Shown here one piece after another: positions 42,046 through 52,373 of a DNA stretch of 64,000 nucleotides. Source of the stretch: Methanocorpusculum parvum (lineage in GTDB: Archaea > Halobacteriota > Methanomicrobia > Methanomicrobiales > Methanocorpusculaceae); contig SUTD01000004.1 in NCBI GenBank assembly GCA_015063085.1, positions 24,516 to 88,515 on the forward strand, read 5' to 3'. Position 1 is the stretch's first letter, and the number at the start of each line of letters is the position of its first letter. The notes below the pieces were generated by a model that saw only the letters and a list, made by a program, of their open reading frames with translations, was not told where the DNA came from and did no database searches. Position numbers and translations under genes: made by a program.

Positions 42046-43785
42046 ATGTGCGGAATTGTGGGGTACATTGGATACCGTCAGGCGGCGGATGTCTGTATGG
42101 AAGGACTGCTTCGCCTTGAGTACCGTGGGTATGATTCTTTCGGAATTGCCGCTGTATCTCCTGAGATTACGCTCTTCAAGGAAACCGGGAAAATCTCTGC
42201 GGCAAAAGATGCCGTCTCCCTTAATGGAACCTGCGGAATCGGACACACCCGATGGGCAACGCACGGTGTCCCAAGCAAAACCAATGCACATCCGTTTACG
42301 GACTGTACGGGAAAAATTGCGGTGGTCCACAATGGTATTATCGAAAACTACGCGGAGTTAAAGCGTGAGCTGCAAAACCGCGGGCACACCTTCGTCTCCG
42401 AGACCGATACTGAGGTCATTCCGCACTTAATCGAAGAGCAGTACTCTGGAAATCTGAAAGATGCCGTCTCCAAAATTCTGCCGCGCCTGGAAGGTGCCTA
42501 TGCGATTCTGGTAATCGCGGAAGGCACTCAGGAGATTATTGCTGCCAGAAAAGGAAGCCCGCTCGCTTTGGGTATCGGAGATAAAGAGTACGTCTTTGCA
42601 TCAGACGGTCTGCCGATTCTGGACTACACCCGTACCGTTGTCTATCTCGAAGACGGCGATCTTGCAGCAGTAACACCGTTTGGATATACCATCTATCACG
42701 GAGAAGAGCCGGTTTCCCGTCCGCTCACTAAGCTTGAGTGGGATGCAGCAGACGTTCGAAAAGGCGGGTTTGCGCATTACATGCTCAAGGAGATGTTCGA
42801 ACAGCCGGAAGTGTTTTCGAACACGGTGACTTCGGTTGCCGAAAATCCGACCCCGCTTTGCCGCCTGCGTGATGCTCAGTCAGTTACGGTTGTTGCCTGC
42901 GGAACGTCTGCGAATGCGGCAAACGTATTCGCCTATCTGATGGAGACCGTCTGCGAAATTCCAACGCGCGTTGTTCTGGCATCCGAGTTCAAGTACTTCC
43001 CAACCCCGCGAAATGATGTTGTGATTGCTGTATCCCAGTCCGGCGAGACGGCTGACACGATTTACGCATTAAAAATTGCGCGGGAGAAGGGAGCAAAGAC
43101 TTACTGCCTGACCAATGTGCTTGGCAGTTCTCTTACCAGAGTTGCCGAGACCACACTTTACACCAGAGCAGGCCCTGAAGTGTCTGTTGCAGCCACCAAG
43201 TCGTTTACCGCACAGGTCGCGGCATTTATGGGGATTGTAAACATCATCTCCGGCGGTAAGCTGACAAAGGAAATTTCCGAGGTTCAGCGCTATCTTCCCG
43301 AGGTTCTCGAGTGCAATGTTGATGCAGCGGTTGACCTCGTCAAAGATGCGTCAACGCTTCTCTATGTTGGACGCGGTTTAAGTTATCCGATAGCTCTCGA
43401 GGGTGCATTGAAGATGAAGGAAATCTCTTACATCCACGCGGAAGGATATGCAGCAGGCGAATTAAAGCACGGTCCGTTTGCGCTTCTCTCCGAAACAACT
43501 CCGGTTGTTGCTGTGTGTCTTTCCGGAATTACCTATCCGGTTATGATGTCGAACTTAAAAGAGATTAAGGCGCGCTCTGCGCCGGAGGTTGTTATCGGAG
43601 ATGCCGGAGATGTTGATGCAGAAGAGATTGCAGATGTGTTTATCCCTCTGCCGCGTGTTTCCGAGACCGCAGGAGTTATTCTGGCATCGGTTGTATTGCA
43701 GATGCTGGCATACAAGACGGCTGTCGCTTTGGGTACGGATGTTGATATGCCGAGAAACCTTGCAAAAAGTGTGACGGTGGAGTAA
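42046..43785 (+). CDS. glmS: glucosamine-fructose-6-phosphate aminotransferase GlmS
   Basis: A 579-residue glutaminase-isomerase. Cys2 (MCGIVGYIG) is the N-terminal nucleophile. The glutaminase domain (1 to about 220) has GHTRWATHG and the two SIS domains follow, with VACGTSANAAN, SQSGETADT and a C-terminal DMPRNLAKSVTVE. It makes GlcN-6-P from fructose-6-P and glutamine, feeding GlmM. It starts 1 bp after the second GlmU-like gene. No glmS ribozyme is expected or seen. Confidence 0.97.
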   Translation: MCGIVGYIGYRQAADVCMEGLLRLEYRGYDSFGIAAVSPEITLFKETGKISAAKDAVSLNGTCGIGHTRWATHGVPSKTNAHPFTDCTGKIAVVHNGIIENYAELKRELQNRGHTFVSETDTEVIPHLIEEQYSGNLKDAVSKILPRLEGAYAILVIAEGTQEIIAARKGSPLALGIGDKEYVFASDGLPILDYTRTVVYLEDGDLAAVTPFGYTIYHGEEPVSRPLTKLEWDAADVRKGGFAHYMLKEMFEQPEVFSNTVTSVAENPTPLCRLRDAQSVTVVACGTSANAANVFAYLMETVCEIPTRVVLASEFKYFPTPRNDVVIAVSQSGETADTIYALKIAREKGAKTYCLTNVLGSSLTRVAETTLYTRAGPEVSVAATKSFTAQVAAFMGIVNIISGGKLTKEISEVQRYLPEVLECNVDAAVDLVKDASTLLYVGRGLSYPIALEGALKMKEISYIHAEGYAAGELKHGPFALLSETTPVVAVCLSGITYPVMMSNLKEIKARSAPEVVIGDAGDVDAEEIADVFIPLPRVSETAGVILASVVLQMLAYKTAVALGTDVDMPRNLAKSVTVE

Positions 43786-44922
43786 TTATTCTCCAACTTT
43801 TTTTGATGTACTCTGCCAGATAACCGCGTCTTTTCTTCTGGAGTACAGCCCCATGAAGAGATAGAACTGATTGGTGATGAAGGAGGTAACTAGATTTCCT
43901 TTTTTCAGCGCTGAGAGGAGAAGGAACGCAAAGACTCCAAGCACCAGAATTACTGGCTGGATAAACAGCAGACCTGTGCAGAAGAGGGCTGTTCCTGCAA
44001 ACAGCAGGGTTGGAGTTGCGGTAAACATCCAGATACGAAGCGGATAGAAGATTTTTGAAAACGGACGCTTTATTTTTAACAAATCTCTATTCAGAAGGGT
44101 TGTCTGAATCAATCCTTTCGCACGTCTGACTTTTTGCGTATACTGTTTTTTCAGGTTTTCCGGCAACTCTTCATAGATTGCGGCCTGTGAGTCATAGAAT
44201 GTCCGATACCCGTTTCGGATTGCTGCAAATGCAAGGTTTGCATCATCTGCACCTGCTTCTTCGTTTACTGCCTGCACTCTGCTTTTTCTAAATACCAGAA
44301 GACAGCCGTTAAACGCGTAGGTTGAGTCGTGAGCCGCCTCCCATTCAGCCATACGTCCAAAAAATGAACGGTATGTTTTCTCCATACTGGTAACTCTGTC
44401 AGCACCCTGATTTGGCTGAAGGTCTCCGGTTCCTGCTGCATTTTTTTCGTCTGAGAGAAGACCTCTAACCAAGCGCTCTGCACTGTATTTGTCCCAGATT
44501 AAATCAGCATCAGTGGAGAATACAATGTCCTGAGCAGCGAGAGAGATACCAGTGTTTAGGGATTTGTTTTTTCCCTGCTGCTTTTCGTTGGTGTGGATTA
44601 TCCACCTGAATGAAACATCTTTCAATGACTCTTTTGCAATGTTTTCTGTGTTGTCGGAGGATGCATCGTTGACCAGAATTAACTCTATTTTTTCATCAGG
44701 ATAGCTGCACGCAGAAATACTTTGGATCTTTTGTTTGATATGACGTTCTTCATTATATGCACAGACAATAATGGAAATATCTGGTAGAGTATCGGTATTG
44801 CCGGTATGAATTGCAGCTGATTTTTTCCCGAATGTCATACCAAAAAGATAAACTCCATACGGAACAGCTGCAAGCAGAACCAGAAAGATTCCGGCGAAGA
44901 AAATATAATATGAAACAGGCAT
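43786..44922 (-). CDS. membrane glycosyltransferase family 2
   Basis: A 378-residue processive-type GT2. One N-terminal helix is followed by a GT-A domain: IIVCAYNEERHIKQKI, LVNDASSDNT, the DxD in FSTDADLIWD and QKVRRAKG close to the Q-xx-RW position. Three hydrophobic helices end the protein. It probably makes a polysaccharide or lipid-linked glycan on the inner face of the membrane. It is convergent with glmS and divergent from aglB, consistent with surface glycosylation. Confidence 0.85.
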   Translation of the reverse strand: MPVSYYIFFAGIFLVLLAAVPYGVYLFGMTFGKKSAAIHTGNTDTLPDISIIVCAYNEERHIKQKIQSISACSYPDEKIELILVNDASSDNTENIAKESLKDVSFRWIIHTNEKQQGKNKSLNTGISLAAQDIVFSTDADLIWDKYSAERLVRGLLSDEKNAAGTGDLQPNQGADRVTSMEKTYRSFFGRMAEWEAAHDSTYAFNGCLLVFRKSRVQAVNEEAGADDANLAFAAIRNGYRTFYDSQAAIYEELPENLKKQYTQKVRRAKGLIQTTLLNRDLLKIKRPFSKIFYPLRIWMFTATPTLLFAGTALFCTGLLFIQPVILVLGVFAFLLLSALKKGNLVTSFITNQFYLFMGLYSRRKDAVIWQSTSKKVGE

Positions 44923-45040
44923 CCTTCTTCTGTATGAATATTGCCTCTCACAGATTATAGAACTGACGACACTGTATCATCCACTGAGTTTATCACATAT
45001 CGCTTCCAAAATATACATATCTACAACTTCACGTGAGATT

Positions 45041-47650
45041 ATGGATTTCAGTTTCTGGAACAATAAAAAATACCGATACGGCATAATCGGAGGAGCAGTC
45101 CTTCTGTTAACCGTAATCGCTTTGGCAATCCGCCTTCTGCCAATGGGCGATCTCATTGGAACGGGAGACATGATTGCAGGGCCTGATGCATGGTATAATT
45201 TGCGTCTGGTTGAAGTACTGTTGGCCTCCGGAGGTTTCATCTCCTTTGAGGCGATGACCTTATTCCCATATGGACAGGAGATTGGCGCCTGGGGTCCGCT
45301 GTTTACGTATATTTCGGCGTTCTTTGGAATGTTCGCAGGAGATGCGGGACGCACGGCATTGATTGATGCTGTCTCATGGGTTCCTGCAGTTCTCGGCGCA
45401 CTAATGGTTCCTGTCATGTTTTTCCTCGGAAAAAAGCTGGGGGACTGGAAGACAGGACTTCTCGCAGGCCTGTTCATTGCTGTTATCGGCGGTCAGTTCT
45501 TCTCCAGAACCCTTTACGGACACTTTGACCATCATATAGCAGAGACTCTGTTCTCCACACTGTTTGCACTTTGCTATGTCTTAGCCCTGGCTTACTTACA
45601 GGGAAAAGAGGTTTCCATTACGGACAAGAGAAGCCTGATACTTCCGCTGATTCTTGGTGCTGTCTCAGGAATAGCATATTTCCTTGGGCTTCTTACCATG
45701 ACAACGCTGGTAATCTTTGGCATGTTTGCCGCAGTGTTTACGCTGATTCAGTTTGTCTTAGATGTTAAATCAGGAAAACCAACAGAATATCTTCTTGTCT
45801 TAAATGTCCTGACCTTTGGAATCGGGGCTCTGGGTCTTCTTATTTATGGTATCAGAGATGCAGGATTCAGTTTTACCAGCTATTCTGTTGCTCTTCTTCT
45901 TGCTCAGATTCTGGTAATTCTCGGCACTGTCTTCCTCTATGCTCTGCAGAAAGTAATCGCCAAAATTGAGAAACCCTGGTACATCTACCTTGCATCAATC
46001 GCAGGGGTTGCAGTTGTTGGTATTCTTGTTCTGAGGCTTGTCCTTCCGGATTTATTCAGCTCGATGCTGGCAAACCTCTTAACTTTCTTCGCGAATACAG
46101 AAACAGCCGCAACAGTTCAGGAAATGTCTTCCTGGTCCTTTGATCTTGCCGCATCTGCGTTTAATGTTGGTCTCCTGCTTGCTCTTGGAGGATTTGCCGT
46201 CCTTGTCTGGAAGATTATTCGCGATAAAAGCCCTGCTGCACTCTTTGTGCTTATCTGGTCGCTCTTCATGTTCCTTGCAACGGCTGCTCACATCCGCTGG
46301 GAATACTTCTTTGCAGTAAACATTGCACTCCTTGCCGCAGTATGTGTCTCATGGGCAATATCTTTTGCCGGAGCAGAAGTTGCAAAACTTTTCGGCAAAA
46401 AACAGCCTGTTGAAGGACCGAAAGCAAAGATGGGTAGAAAAGCGGCCGCAACCAAATCTGAAAAACCTGATGTCTTAAAAATCGGTGTCCTCGCGGTTGT
46501 GGTAGTTGTTACTCTCGCATTTACTGGAATATCGGCAGTAACTGCTGTTCAGTCTGCTTCTGCATATGGTGAGGTTGGCGGCACAGAAAAAGACTGGATT
46601 GAAGCAACTGAATGGCTTGTCGAAGGAACTCCGGAAACTGGTGTCGATTACTATGCGCTCTATGACAGAGAAGGCTTCTCTTATCCGGCAGAGGCATATG
46701 GTATCATGTCCTGGTGGGACTACGGACACTACATCACAACAATTGGAGAACGTATTCCAAACAGCAACCCGTTCCAGGCAGGAGTTTCCGGTACATACGG
46801 TGCTGCGCAGGTCTTAACCGCAACTGATGAGAATGCCGTTGTCCAGAAGCTCAACCACCTTGGAACAAAGTATGTTATGACTGATTACCAGATGGCAGGA
46901 AGCAAATTCGGAGCGATGACTATCTGGGCAAACCCAACCGTCCAGACAGAACCATTCTACATCCCTCTCCTTCAGCAGAGTTCTGCCGGTGCGTACTCTG
47001 TGGTAACCGGATACACTGAGGATTACTACAATACGTTAACAGTCCGTCTTCAGAACTTTGACGGCTCGTACACAGAAGCTGGTTCTGTTTTCCTTGCTTT
47101 AACTGCCAGTTCCGGCGATTATGGATATCCGGTAATCACCTATACAAAATCCTATGCAAACGCTGATGACGCATGGAAAGCAGCAAACGAGTACAATGCA
47201 CAGAGCGCAAACACTGCCGCAGGTAGGTTCGCATATGTCATTGCTGTTCCAAACCCGTATCAGCCAAAGACATATTTCACTCCGAATACTGATATTCCGG
47301 CACTCAAACACTTCCGCCTTGTGCATGAATCAGATACCTATGTTGTCCCGGTTGACAGTTACACAGTTGGCGTTACTGATGCAAACGGAGGCGGAACTGC
47401 ATGGGTTAAGACCTTCGAGTTTGTAAAAGGAGCTGTCATCAAAGGAAACGGCATTATCTCGATTGATGTAACCACCAACAACGGCAGAACCTTTACCTAC
47501 AGACAGGTTAGCGAGAACGGTCAGTTTGTTGTTCCGTACGCAACCGGACAGACCGGAGAAATCAAGACCGGCGTCTACAAGATTGAAGGAAGCGGTCAGA
47601 CCTTTACTGTGTCCGAAAATGCGGTTCAGAATGGACTGACCATTAACTAA
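45041..47650 (+). CDS. aglB: oligosaccharyltransferase AglB (STT3 family)
   Basis: An 869-residue protein with some 13 N-terminal membrane helices and a large extracellular C-terminal domain from about 500. The catalytic aspartate loop GPDAWYNLRLVE (48-59), the second acidic loop GHFDHHIAE and the acceptor-binding WWDYGHYI motif (about 562-569) are all intact. It transfers the lipid-linked glycan to Asn in N-x-S/T of secreted proteins. The upstream UDP-GlcNAc genes supply a likely donor sugar. Confidence 0.95.
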   Translation: MDFSFWNNKKYRYGIIGGAVLLLTVIALAIRLLPMGDLIGTGDMIAGPDAWYNLRLVEVLLASGGFISFEAMTLFPYGQEIGAWGPLFTYISAFFGMFAGDAGRTALIDAVSWVPAVLGALMVPVMFFLGKKLGDWKTGLLAGLFIAVIGGQFFSRTLYGHFDHHIAETLFSTLFALCYVLALAYLQGKEVSITDKRSLILPLILGAVSGIAYFLGLLTMTTLVIFGMFAAVFTLIQFVLDVKSGKPTEYLLVLNVLTFGIGALGLLIYGIRDAGFSFTSYSVALLLAQILVILGTVFLYALQKVIAKIEKPWYIYLASIAGVAVVGILVLRLVLPDLFSSMLANLLTFFANTETAATVQEMSSWSFDLAASAFNVGLLLALGGFAVLVWKIIRDKSPAALFVLIWSLFMFLATAAHIRWEYFFAVNIALLAAVCVSWAISFAGAEVAKLFGKKQPVEGPKAKMGRKAAATKSEKPDVLKIGVLAVVVVVTLAFTGISAVTAVQSASAYGEVGGTEKDWIEATEWLVEGTPETGVDYYALYDREGFSYPAEAYGIMSWWDYGHYITTIGERIPNSNPFQAGVSGTYGAAQVLTATDENAVVQKLNHLGTKYVMTDYQMAGSKFGAMTIWANPTVQTEPFYIPLLQQSSAGAYSVVTGYTEDYYNTLTVRLQNFDGSYTEAGSVFLALTASSGDYGYPVITYTKSYANADDAWKAANEYNAQSANTAAGRFAYVIAVPNPYQPKTYFTPNTDIPALKHFRLVHESDTYVVPVDSYTVGVTDANGGGTAWVKTFEFVKGAVIKGNGIISIDVTTNNGRTFTYRQVSENGQFVVPYATGQTGEIKTGVYKIEGSGQTFTVSENAVQNGLTIN

Positions 47651-47662
47651 TTTTTTGAATTT

Positions 47663-48733
47663 ATGACTGCTCAGGATAGTTCGGTACATTTCGGAAAGCA
47701 TTTCGTTGAAATTGATTATCTGCGCTGTTTCGCAATTCTGGCAGTCATTGTTATTCATACTGCTGCTGCGCTTACTCGTGTTGAAAACCCTGCAGATTTT
47801 TATGTTGTGGGCTTGTGGCAGGATATTTCATCTTTTGCTGTTCCTTTGTTTATTTGTATTTCGGGATTTGTTTTGTATCTGTCCTATCTCCCGAGTGCAA
47901 AAACTACGTTCTATAAGAAACGATTTCAACGTATCATTCCGCCATATCTTATCTTCACCGTTGTCTATCTTGTTGCAAACATCTTCAAACACTATGTAAT
48001 ATACGGGCTTTATCAGATTCCTTCAACCGGAGTCATAGTCAATGCATTCTTGTTTGCCACATCAAATGAGCATATGTGGTTTTTCCTCATAATTATTGAG
48101 TTATATCTTATATACCCAATAATTTCAGCCGTTTATCAGAAACTGGTAAAGCACAAAATGGACTGGATATTCTTGATCCTTGCTCTTCTCGTTCAAATGG
48201 CTTGGAACATGATGTCCGGCGGTTTATTTGTTTTCGTGAATGGTTCTGCTGTGTATCTCAGTAACAAAGTATTCCTGTGTATGATATTTTATTTCATCCT
48301 TGGAATGTATTTGAGTGAGCACTATTCAGTTGTTTGTCGGATTCTCTTCCGGGTAAAATCAGTAATTCTTCTTGGATTTATATCCGTAGTTACTGCTATT
48401 TTTGCATTTATGATTCCACAAGTACTGCCGGGCGGGATTTCCGTTCTCGTATATTGTGTGTCAGTAATTCTGCTCTTATTTTCAGTGAGCAAACATCTTG
48501 TTAAAATAAGTGACAGGAATATTTTTGTTACTATTGGTCTGTACTCATTTGGTATCTATCTGATACACCCACTCATACAAGGATTATTTGGCTATGTAAT
48601 TTATCCGATAGTTACTGTTACTCCGGAGATTTGGGTGTACTATCCATTGGTTTTCCTTACAACTACTGTTCTTAGTACACTTGGTGTATATCTCATTAAG
48701 AAATTGCCGTATAACAAATACATCATTGGCTAA
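47663..48733 (+). CDS. acyltransferase family 3 membrane protein
   Basis: A 356-residue protein with about ten membrane helices. The start EIDYLRCFAILAVIVIHTAA places the conserved histidine and arginine of the Acyl_transf_3 family in the first helix. LFICISGFVLYLS is a second family signature. Such enzymes O-acylate sugars of surface polymers. It lies 12 bp after aglB, so it may modify the glycan. The codon use and TTT-rich composition are more AT-biased than its neighbours, hinting at transfer. Confidence 0.88.
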   Translation: MTAQDSSVHFGKHFVEIDYLRCFAILAVIVIHTAAALTRVENPADFYVVGLWQDISSFAVPLFICISGFVLYLSYLPSAKTTFYKKRFQRIIPPYLIFTVVYLVANIFKHYVIYGLYQIPSTGVIVNAFLFATSNEHMWFFLIIIELYLIYPIISAVYQKLVKHKMDWIFLILALLVQMAWNMMSGGLFVFVNGSAVYLSNKVFLCMIFYFILGMYLSEHYSVVCRILFRVKSVILLGFISVVTAIFAFMIPQVLPGGISVLVYCVSVILLLFSVSKHLVKISDRNIFVTIGLYSFGIYLIHPLIQGLFGYVIYPIVTVTPEIWVYYPLVFLTTTVLSTLGVYLIKKLPYNKYIIG

Positions 48734-48791
48734 CCCCTCTCTTTTTCAATCCACAACTTTATCCGCTTACACACCGAAGATATACGTATAT

Positions 48792-49073
48792 ATGAGCGGA
48801 TTTGAAATCGGTCAGACGGTACGCTACTCACGTACCGGAACCGTTGGAAAAATTGTCTCCTTCTCTGAAATCGACGGACACACATTCGCTGAAATCGACA
48901 CAACCGGTCTGCTGTACAGAATAGATCAGTTAGTCGAGATTCATGAAGAAGTGCGTGCTGCTTCTGCAGATGTCGATGTCAAAAAGCAGATTATCGACGA
49001 GCGCGAAAAACTGCGCGAGATGCAGGAGTCTGCATGGCTGAATGTAGATCAGAGCTGTGAGGGCGGAGGATAA
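48792..49073 (+). CDS. DUF2098 family protein
   Basis: A 93-residue soluble protein of a family found mostly in methanogens. The N-terminal part FEIGQTVRYSRTGTVGKIVSFSEIDGHTFAEIDTTGLLYRIDQL looks like a small SH3-like beta barrel, and the C terminus is a charged helix. ATG 48792 fits a TATA-like TATACGTATATA close by; the frame is open further upstream but overlaps the acyltransferase gene. Function is unknown. Confidence 0.8.
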   Translation: MSGFEIGQTVRYSRTGTVGKIVSFSEIDGHTFAEIDTTGLLYRIDQLVEIHEEVRAASADVDVKKQIIDEREKLREMQESAWLNVDQSCEGGG

Positions 49074-49139
49074 TCTGCAACCACACAGATATATCTGTCT
49101 TGAAGACAATTATATAAGGAATACGGAGGTTTTGGTACT

Positions 49140-50372
49140 TTGAATGATCCTACAATACCCAATGTAAATATCGGCGTTGTCGGCCATGTCGACCATGGAA
49201 AGACAACCCTTGTTGGTCAGCTCACCGGCGCCTGGACTGACCGCCACAGCGAAGAGCTGAAGCGCGGAATTTCCATCCGCTTAGGCTACGCTGATGCAAC
49301 ATTCTATAAATGTGACAAATGCGGAGCAGACGGCTGGTCCAACACACCTGTCTGCCCGAACTGCGGAGAAAAGCTCGAACCGGTTCGTTCCGTCTCCTTC
49401 GTTGATGCACCGGGTCACGAGACCTTAATGGCCACGATGCTCTCCGGTTCTGCAATCATGGATGGAGCAATGCTCATCATCGCTGCAAACGAGCCGTGCC
49501 CGCAGCCGCAGACCAAAGAGCACTTAATGGCTTTAGAGCTTACCGGCATCAAGAACATTGTAATCGTTCAGAACAAGATTGATGTCGTTCCGCAGAAGCA
49601 GGCTCTGGAAAACTACAAGCAGATTAAGGCATTCGTTAAGGGAACTGTTGCAGAGAACGCGCCGATTATCCCGGTTTCCGCACAGAAGAAGATTAACTTC
49701 AACATGTTAATCGATGCCCTTGACTCGGTAATCCCGAATGTTGACCGTGATTCAGAACCATCTCCGATTATGCTTATTGCACGCTCCTTTGATGTCAACC
49801 GCCCGGGAAGTTCCTGGAAGGAGATTAAGGGAGGAGTTATCGGCGGCTCTTTAATCCGCGGAGAGTTCCATGAAGGCGATGAGATTGAAATCCGTCCGGG
49901 AAGACAGTATATGTCTGAGAACAAGGCAAAGTGGGAGCCGATTATTACCAAAATCACCTCTATGAATAAGGCATCCCGCAAAGTGCCGACTGCAACCCCG
50001 GGAGGACTTGCAGCTATTGGAACCAAGCTCGATCCGGCAATCACCAAGAGCGACACCTTAGTCGGACAGGTTGCCGGAGCTGTCGGAGAGCTTCCGCCTG
50101 TATGGGACAAGATGAAGTTCAACGTCCGGTTAATGGACAGAGTTGTCGGTTCTGCATCCGAGCTCCATATCGACCCGCTCCGCTTAAAAGAGCCGTTAAT
50201 GCTCTCTGTTGGAACTGCAGTCACTGTCGGAGTGGTTACTGCATCCAAGAAGAATGTGGTTGAAGTTATCCTGAAACGGCCTGTCTGTGCGGAAGTAGGA
50301 TCCCGCATTGCAATCAGCCGTCAGGTTGGAGGAAGATGGCGGTTAATCGGAATGGGAATTCTCACCGAGTAA
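49140..50372 (+). CDS. eif2g: translation initiation factor 2, gamma subunit
   Basis: A 410-residue GTPase of the aIF2 ternary complex that brings initiator Met-tRNA to the ribosome. G1 [10 protein letters not shown]3 DAPGHE and G4 NKID are present, as is the zinc knuckle [19 protein letters not shown] (about 59-77). Domains II and III follow in normal length. The start is TTG at 49140, with GGAGGT at 49125-49130 giving a spacing of about 9. It opens a cluster of translation and transcription genes. Confidence 0.96.
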   Translation: MNDPTIPNVNIGVVGHVDHGKTTLVGQLTGAWTDRHSEELKRGISIRLGYADATFYKCDKCGADGWSNTPVCPNCGEKLEPVRSVSFVDAPGHETLMATMLSGSAIMDGAMLIIAANEPCPQPQTKEHLMALELTGIKNIVIVQNKIDVVPQKQALENYKQIKAFVKGTVAENAPIIPVSAQKKINFNMLIDALDSVIPNVDRDSEPSPIMLIARSFDVNRPGSSWKEIKGGVIGGSLIRGEFHEGDEIEIRPGRQYMSENKAKWEPIITKITSMNKASRKVPTATPGGLAAIGTKLDPAITKSDTLVGQVAGAVGELPPVWDKMKFNVRLMDRVVGSASELHIDPLRLKEPLMLSVGTAVTVGVVTASKKNVVEVILKRPVCAEVGSRIAISRQVGGRWRLIGMGILTE

Positions 50373-50749
50373 ACGTAGTCTTAGATACGAATGCATTAAT
50401 GATGCCGGCGCAGTTCGGCGTTGACCTCTTTGGAGGTTTAACTGAACTGCTTGGTGCATACGACGCATGGGTTCTTCCGGAGGTTGTCGCGGAACTGCGC
50501 GGACTAACCAATAACTTCGGAAAGAAATCGGCTGCTGCACGGTTTGGTTTAACGGTTGCCGCCCGCTGCCGCCTTCTTGAACCCTGGGAAGAGGATATCC
50601 CGGTGGATGACAAAGTTGTCGCCAATGCACGTGAGATTAATGCTGTAGTAGTGACAAATGATAGAGAACTAAAAAAGAAACTCCTCGACCAGCAGATAGC
50701 GGTCGTTGTCCTGCGTTCGCGATGCAGGCTTGAGTTGATTGGAAAATAA
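50336..50749 (+). CDS. PIN-domain protein, Fcf1/Utp24-like
   Basis: A 137-residue PIN nuclease fold. [12 protein letters not shown] carries the first acidic residue, [10 protein letters not shown] the second, and [26 protein letters not shown] the last two. Its position directly after aIF2-gamma and its length match the archaeal Fcf1-type PIN proteins thought to act in rRNA processing. The ATG at 50336 overlaps the aIF2-gamma gene by 37 bp. No antitoxin gene is next to it, so a VapC toxin is unlikely. Confidence 0.8.
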   Translation: MAVNRNGNSHRVNVVLDTNALMMPAQFGVDLFGGLTELLGAYDAWVLPEVVAELRGLTNNFGKKSAAARFGLTVAARCRLLEPWEEDIPVDDKVVANAREINAVVVTNDRELKKKLLDQQIAVVVLRSRCRLELIGK

Positions 50750-50768
50750 AAGAGTCAGCGAGAAACAT

Positions 50769-51332
50769 ATGTATTACAAACTGAAATTAAACGATAAAGT
50801 CAGAGTTCCGCCGGAGCGTATGGGAGAAGACCTCAACACTGTAATTTTAGATGTCTTACAGGAGCAGTTTGAGGGCAGTGTCGATAAGGAAATGGGTATT
50901 TTTATCGCAGTAACCGGCGTTCAGCGTGTCGGTGAAGGCGAAATCATCTACAGTGACGGCGGCGTTTACTATGATGTTGACTTTGAAGCTGTAGTTCTGC
51001 GCTTAGCACTTCAGGAAGTTATCGAAGGAATCGTTGTGGAAACCACCAGCTTTGGTGCATTCATTTCCCTTGGTCCGATTGATGCAATGCTCCACATGAG
51101 TCAGATTTCCGATGAGTACATCGACTATGACGAGAAGAACTCCCGCCTTGTCTGCAAAGACTCCGGAAGAACCTTAGGTGTCGGTGACACTGTCCGCGCA
51201 CGTGTTGTTGCTCTCTCCTTAAACGAGCGTGACCCGCGCGAGTCCAAGATTGGACTTACCATGCGCCAGCCGGGACTTGGAAACCTCGCATGGATTGTTG
51301 CTGACAGAAACAGCGAGAAGGAGAACCAGTAA
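50769..51332 (+). CDS. rpoE1: DNA-directed RNA polymerase subunit E' (Rpb7-like)
   Basis: A 187-residue protein with an N-terminal tip domain (MYYKLKLNDKVRVPPERMGEDLN) and a C-terminal S1 RNA-binding domain (EGIVVETTSFGAFISLGPIDAMLHMSQI). With subunit F it forms the polymerase stalk. I start at ATG 50769; an earlier ATG at 50739 lies within the PIN gene. The Spt4 gene overlaps its stop by 1 bp (TAATG), the usual archaeal pairing. Confidence 0.96.
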   Translation: MYYKLKLNDKVRVPPERMGEDLNTVILDVLQEQFEGSVDKEMGIFIAVTGVQRVGEGEIIYSDGGVYYDVDFEAVVLRLALQEVIEGIVVETTSFGAFISLGPIDAMLHMSQISDEYIDYDEKNSRLVCKDSGRTLGVGDTVRARVVALSLNERDPRESKIGLTMRQPGLGNLAWIVADRNSEKENQ

Positions 51333-51550
51333 TGGCAGCAAAGCGCGCATCCCAGAAGAAGGTTCTTCAGGCATGCAGAAACTGTCACAAGGTCTTAGAG
51401 GCTGACAAGACCATCTGCCCGGAGTGTCAGGGCTCTGCTCTTACTCCAGAGTGGTTCGGCTACCTCGTTATCATTGATGCCCGTCACTCCGATGTTGCAA
51501 AGAAGATGAACATCGAGTACAACGGCCGCTACGCACTCAAGGTCAGATAA
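51332..51550 (+). CDS. spt4: transcription elongation factor Spt4 (RpoE'')
   Basis: A 72-residue protein with a zinc ribbon CRNCHKVLEADKTICPEC and the Spt4 body PEWFGYLVIIDARHSDVAKKMN. It binds Spt5 to keep RNA polymerase clamped. It begins in the stop codon of rpoE1, and the GTP-dependent dephospho-CoA kinase gene begins in its own stop, so these are one transcript. The short N-terminal lysine-rich extension is normal. Confidence 0.95.
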   Translation: MAAKRASQKKVLQACRNCHKVLEADKTICPECQGSALTPEWFGYLVIIDARHSDVAKKMNIEYNGRYALKVR

Positions 51551-52035
51551 TGCTGACTCTTCCGCCGGAGTGCCGCGGACTGTTTAAAGAGCCGTTCGGC
51601 TCTCTTTACCCTGATTTTTCCGAAATTACTGAAGAGCTGTCGGCACGCCCTTTCTGCTGTGTCGGAGATGTGGTAACACAGAATGCATTTCTTTATGGTC
51701 TGACTCCTGATGTTTCCGTAATCGACGGGGTTACCAAACGGTCAAATGTTGTAACACTTCCAAAGTTTTGCGGCCGTACGTTTTCGGTAAACAATCCGGC
51801 AGGAACTATTACCGAAGAGCTGGAGGAAACCCTTCGCGCGGCATATGCTATGCGCCCTTCGCTTGTGCTGGTGGAAGGGGAAGAGGATCTGGCGGTTCTT
51901 CCGCTCATCCAAATGCTTCCTGATTCTGCGGTAATTTTGTACGGACAGCCGGATGAGGGCGTTGTTTTCTGTGAGGTCACTTCCTCTCTTCGGCAAAAGG
52001 CCGGGGAACTTCTTGCCTGTTTTGTGCGGTCGTGA
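51550..52035 (+). CDS. GTP-dependent dephospho-CoA kinase (DUF359)
   Basis: A 161-residue protein of the DUF359 family, characterised in Thermococcus as a GTP-dependent kinase for the last step of CoA synthesis. Matching segments are VGDVVTQNAFLYGLTPDVSVIDGVTKR, NPAGTITEEL and LVEGEEDLAVLPLI followed by YGQPDEGVVF. It lies in its typical archaeal place between spt4 and rps24e. It overlaps spt4 by 1 bp. Confidence 0.9.
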   Translation: MLTLPPECRGLFKEPFGSLYPDFSEITEELSARPFCCVGDVVTQNAFLYGLTPDVSVIDGVTKRSNVVTLPKFCGRTFSVNNPAGTITEELEETLRAAYAMRPSLVLVEGEEDLAVLPLIQMLPDSAVILYGQPDEGVVFCEVTSSLRQKAGELLACFVRS

Positions 52036-52080
52036 CGCGGGTATTAAATAGCTAGCGCGCTAACATTTTAGGGATATCGA

Positions 52081-52371
52081 ATGGAGATTAAGATCAACTC
52101 TAACACGAGAAATGAGCTTCTCAGCCGTTCTGAGATTGCATTCACCGCAACTTACGAGGGTGCAACTCCGTCCCGTATGGACATCGGCGCAAAGATTGCA
52201 GCTCTTCAGAATGTACCGGTCGAGAACCTTATCCTTTCCCCGCTCCAGAGCCGTTTTGGTGTCAGAGCAGTTCAGGGAGTTGCAAGAATCTACGATTCTG
52301 CAGAGGCACTTAAGGCAACCGAGCGCGCATACCTTGTCGCACGCGGACAGAAGAAGGAAGAGGCTCAGTAA
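52081..52371 (+). CDS. rps24e: 30S ribosomal protein S24e
   Basis: A 96-residue protein with the S24e pattern: [31 protein letters not shown] at the N terminus and [31 protein letters not shown]. It binds the small subunit. It precedes rps27ae with 2 bp between, the usual archaeal pair. A TATA-like GTATTAAATAG at about 52039-52049 may give the pair its own promoter. Confidence 0.96.
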   Translation: MEIKINSNTRNELLSRSEIAFTATYEGATPSRMDIGAKIAALQNVPVENLILSPLQSRFGVRAVQGVARIYDSAEALKATERAYLVARGQKKEEAQ

Positions 52372-52373
52372 AA

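Noticed and set aside
50336..50749. PIN protein as a VapC toxin
   Set aside because: There is no antitoxin gene beside it, and it sits in a conserved translation cluster after aIF2-gamma, which favours an Fcf1-like rRNA processing role.
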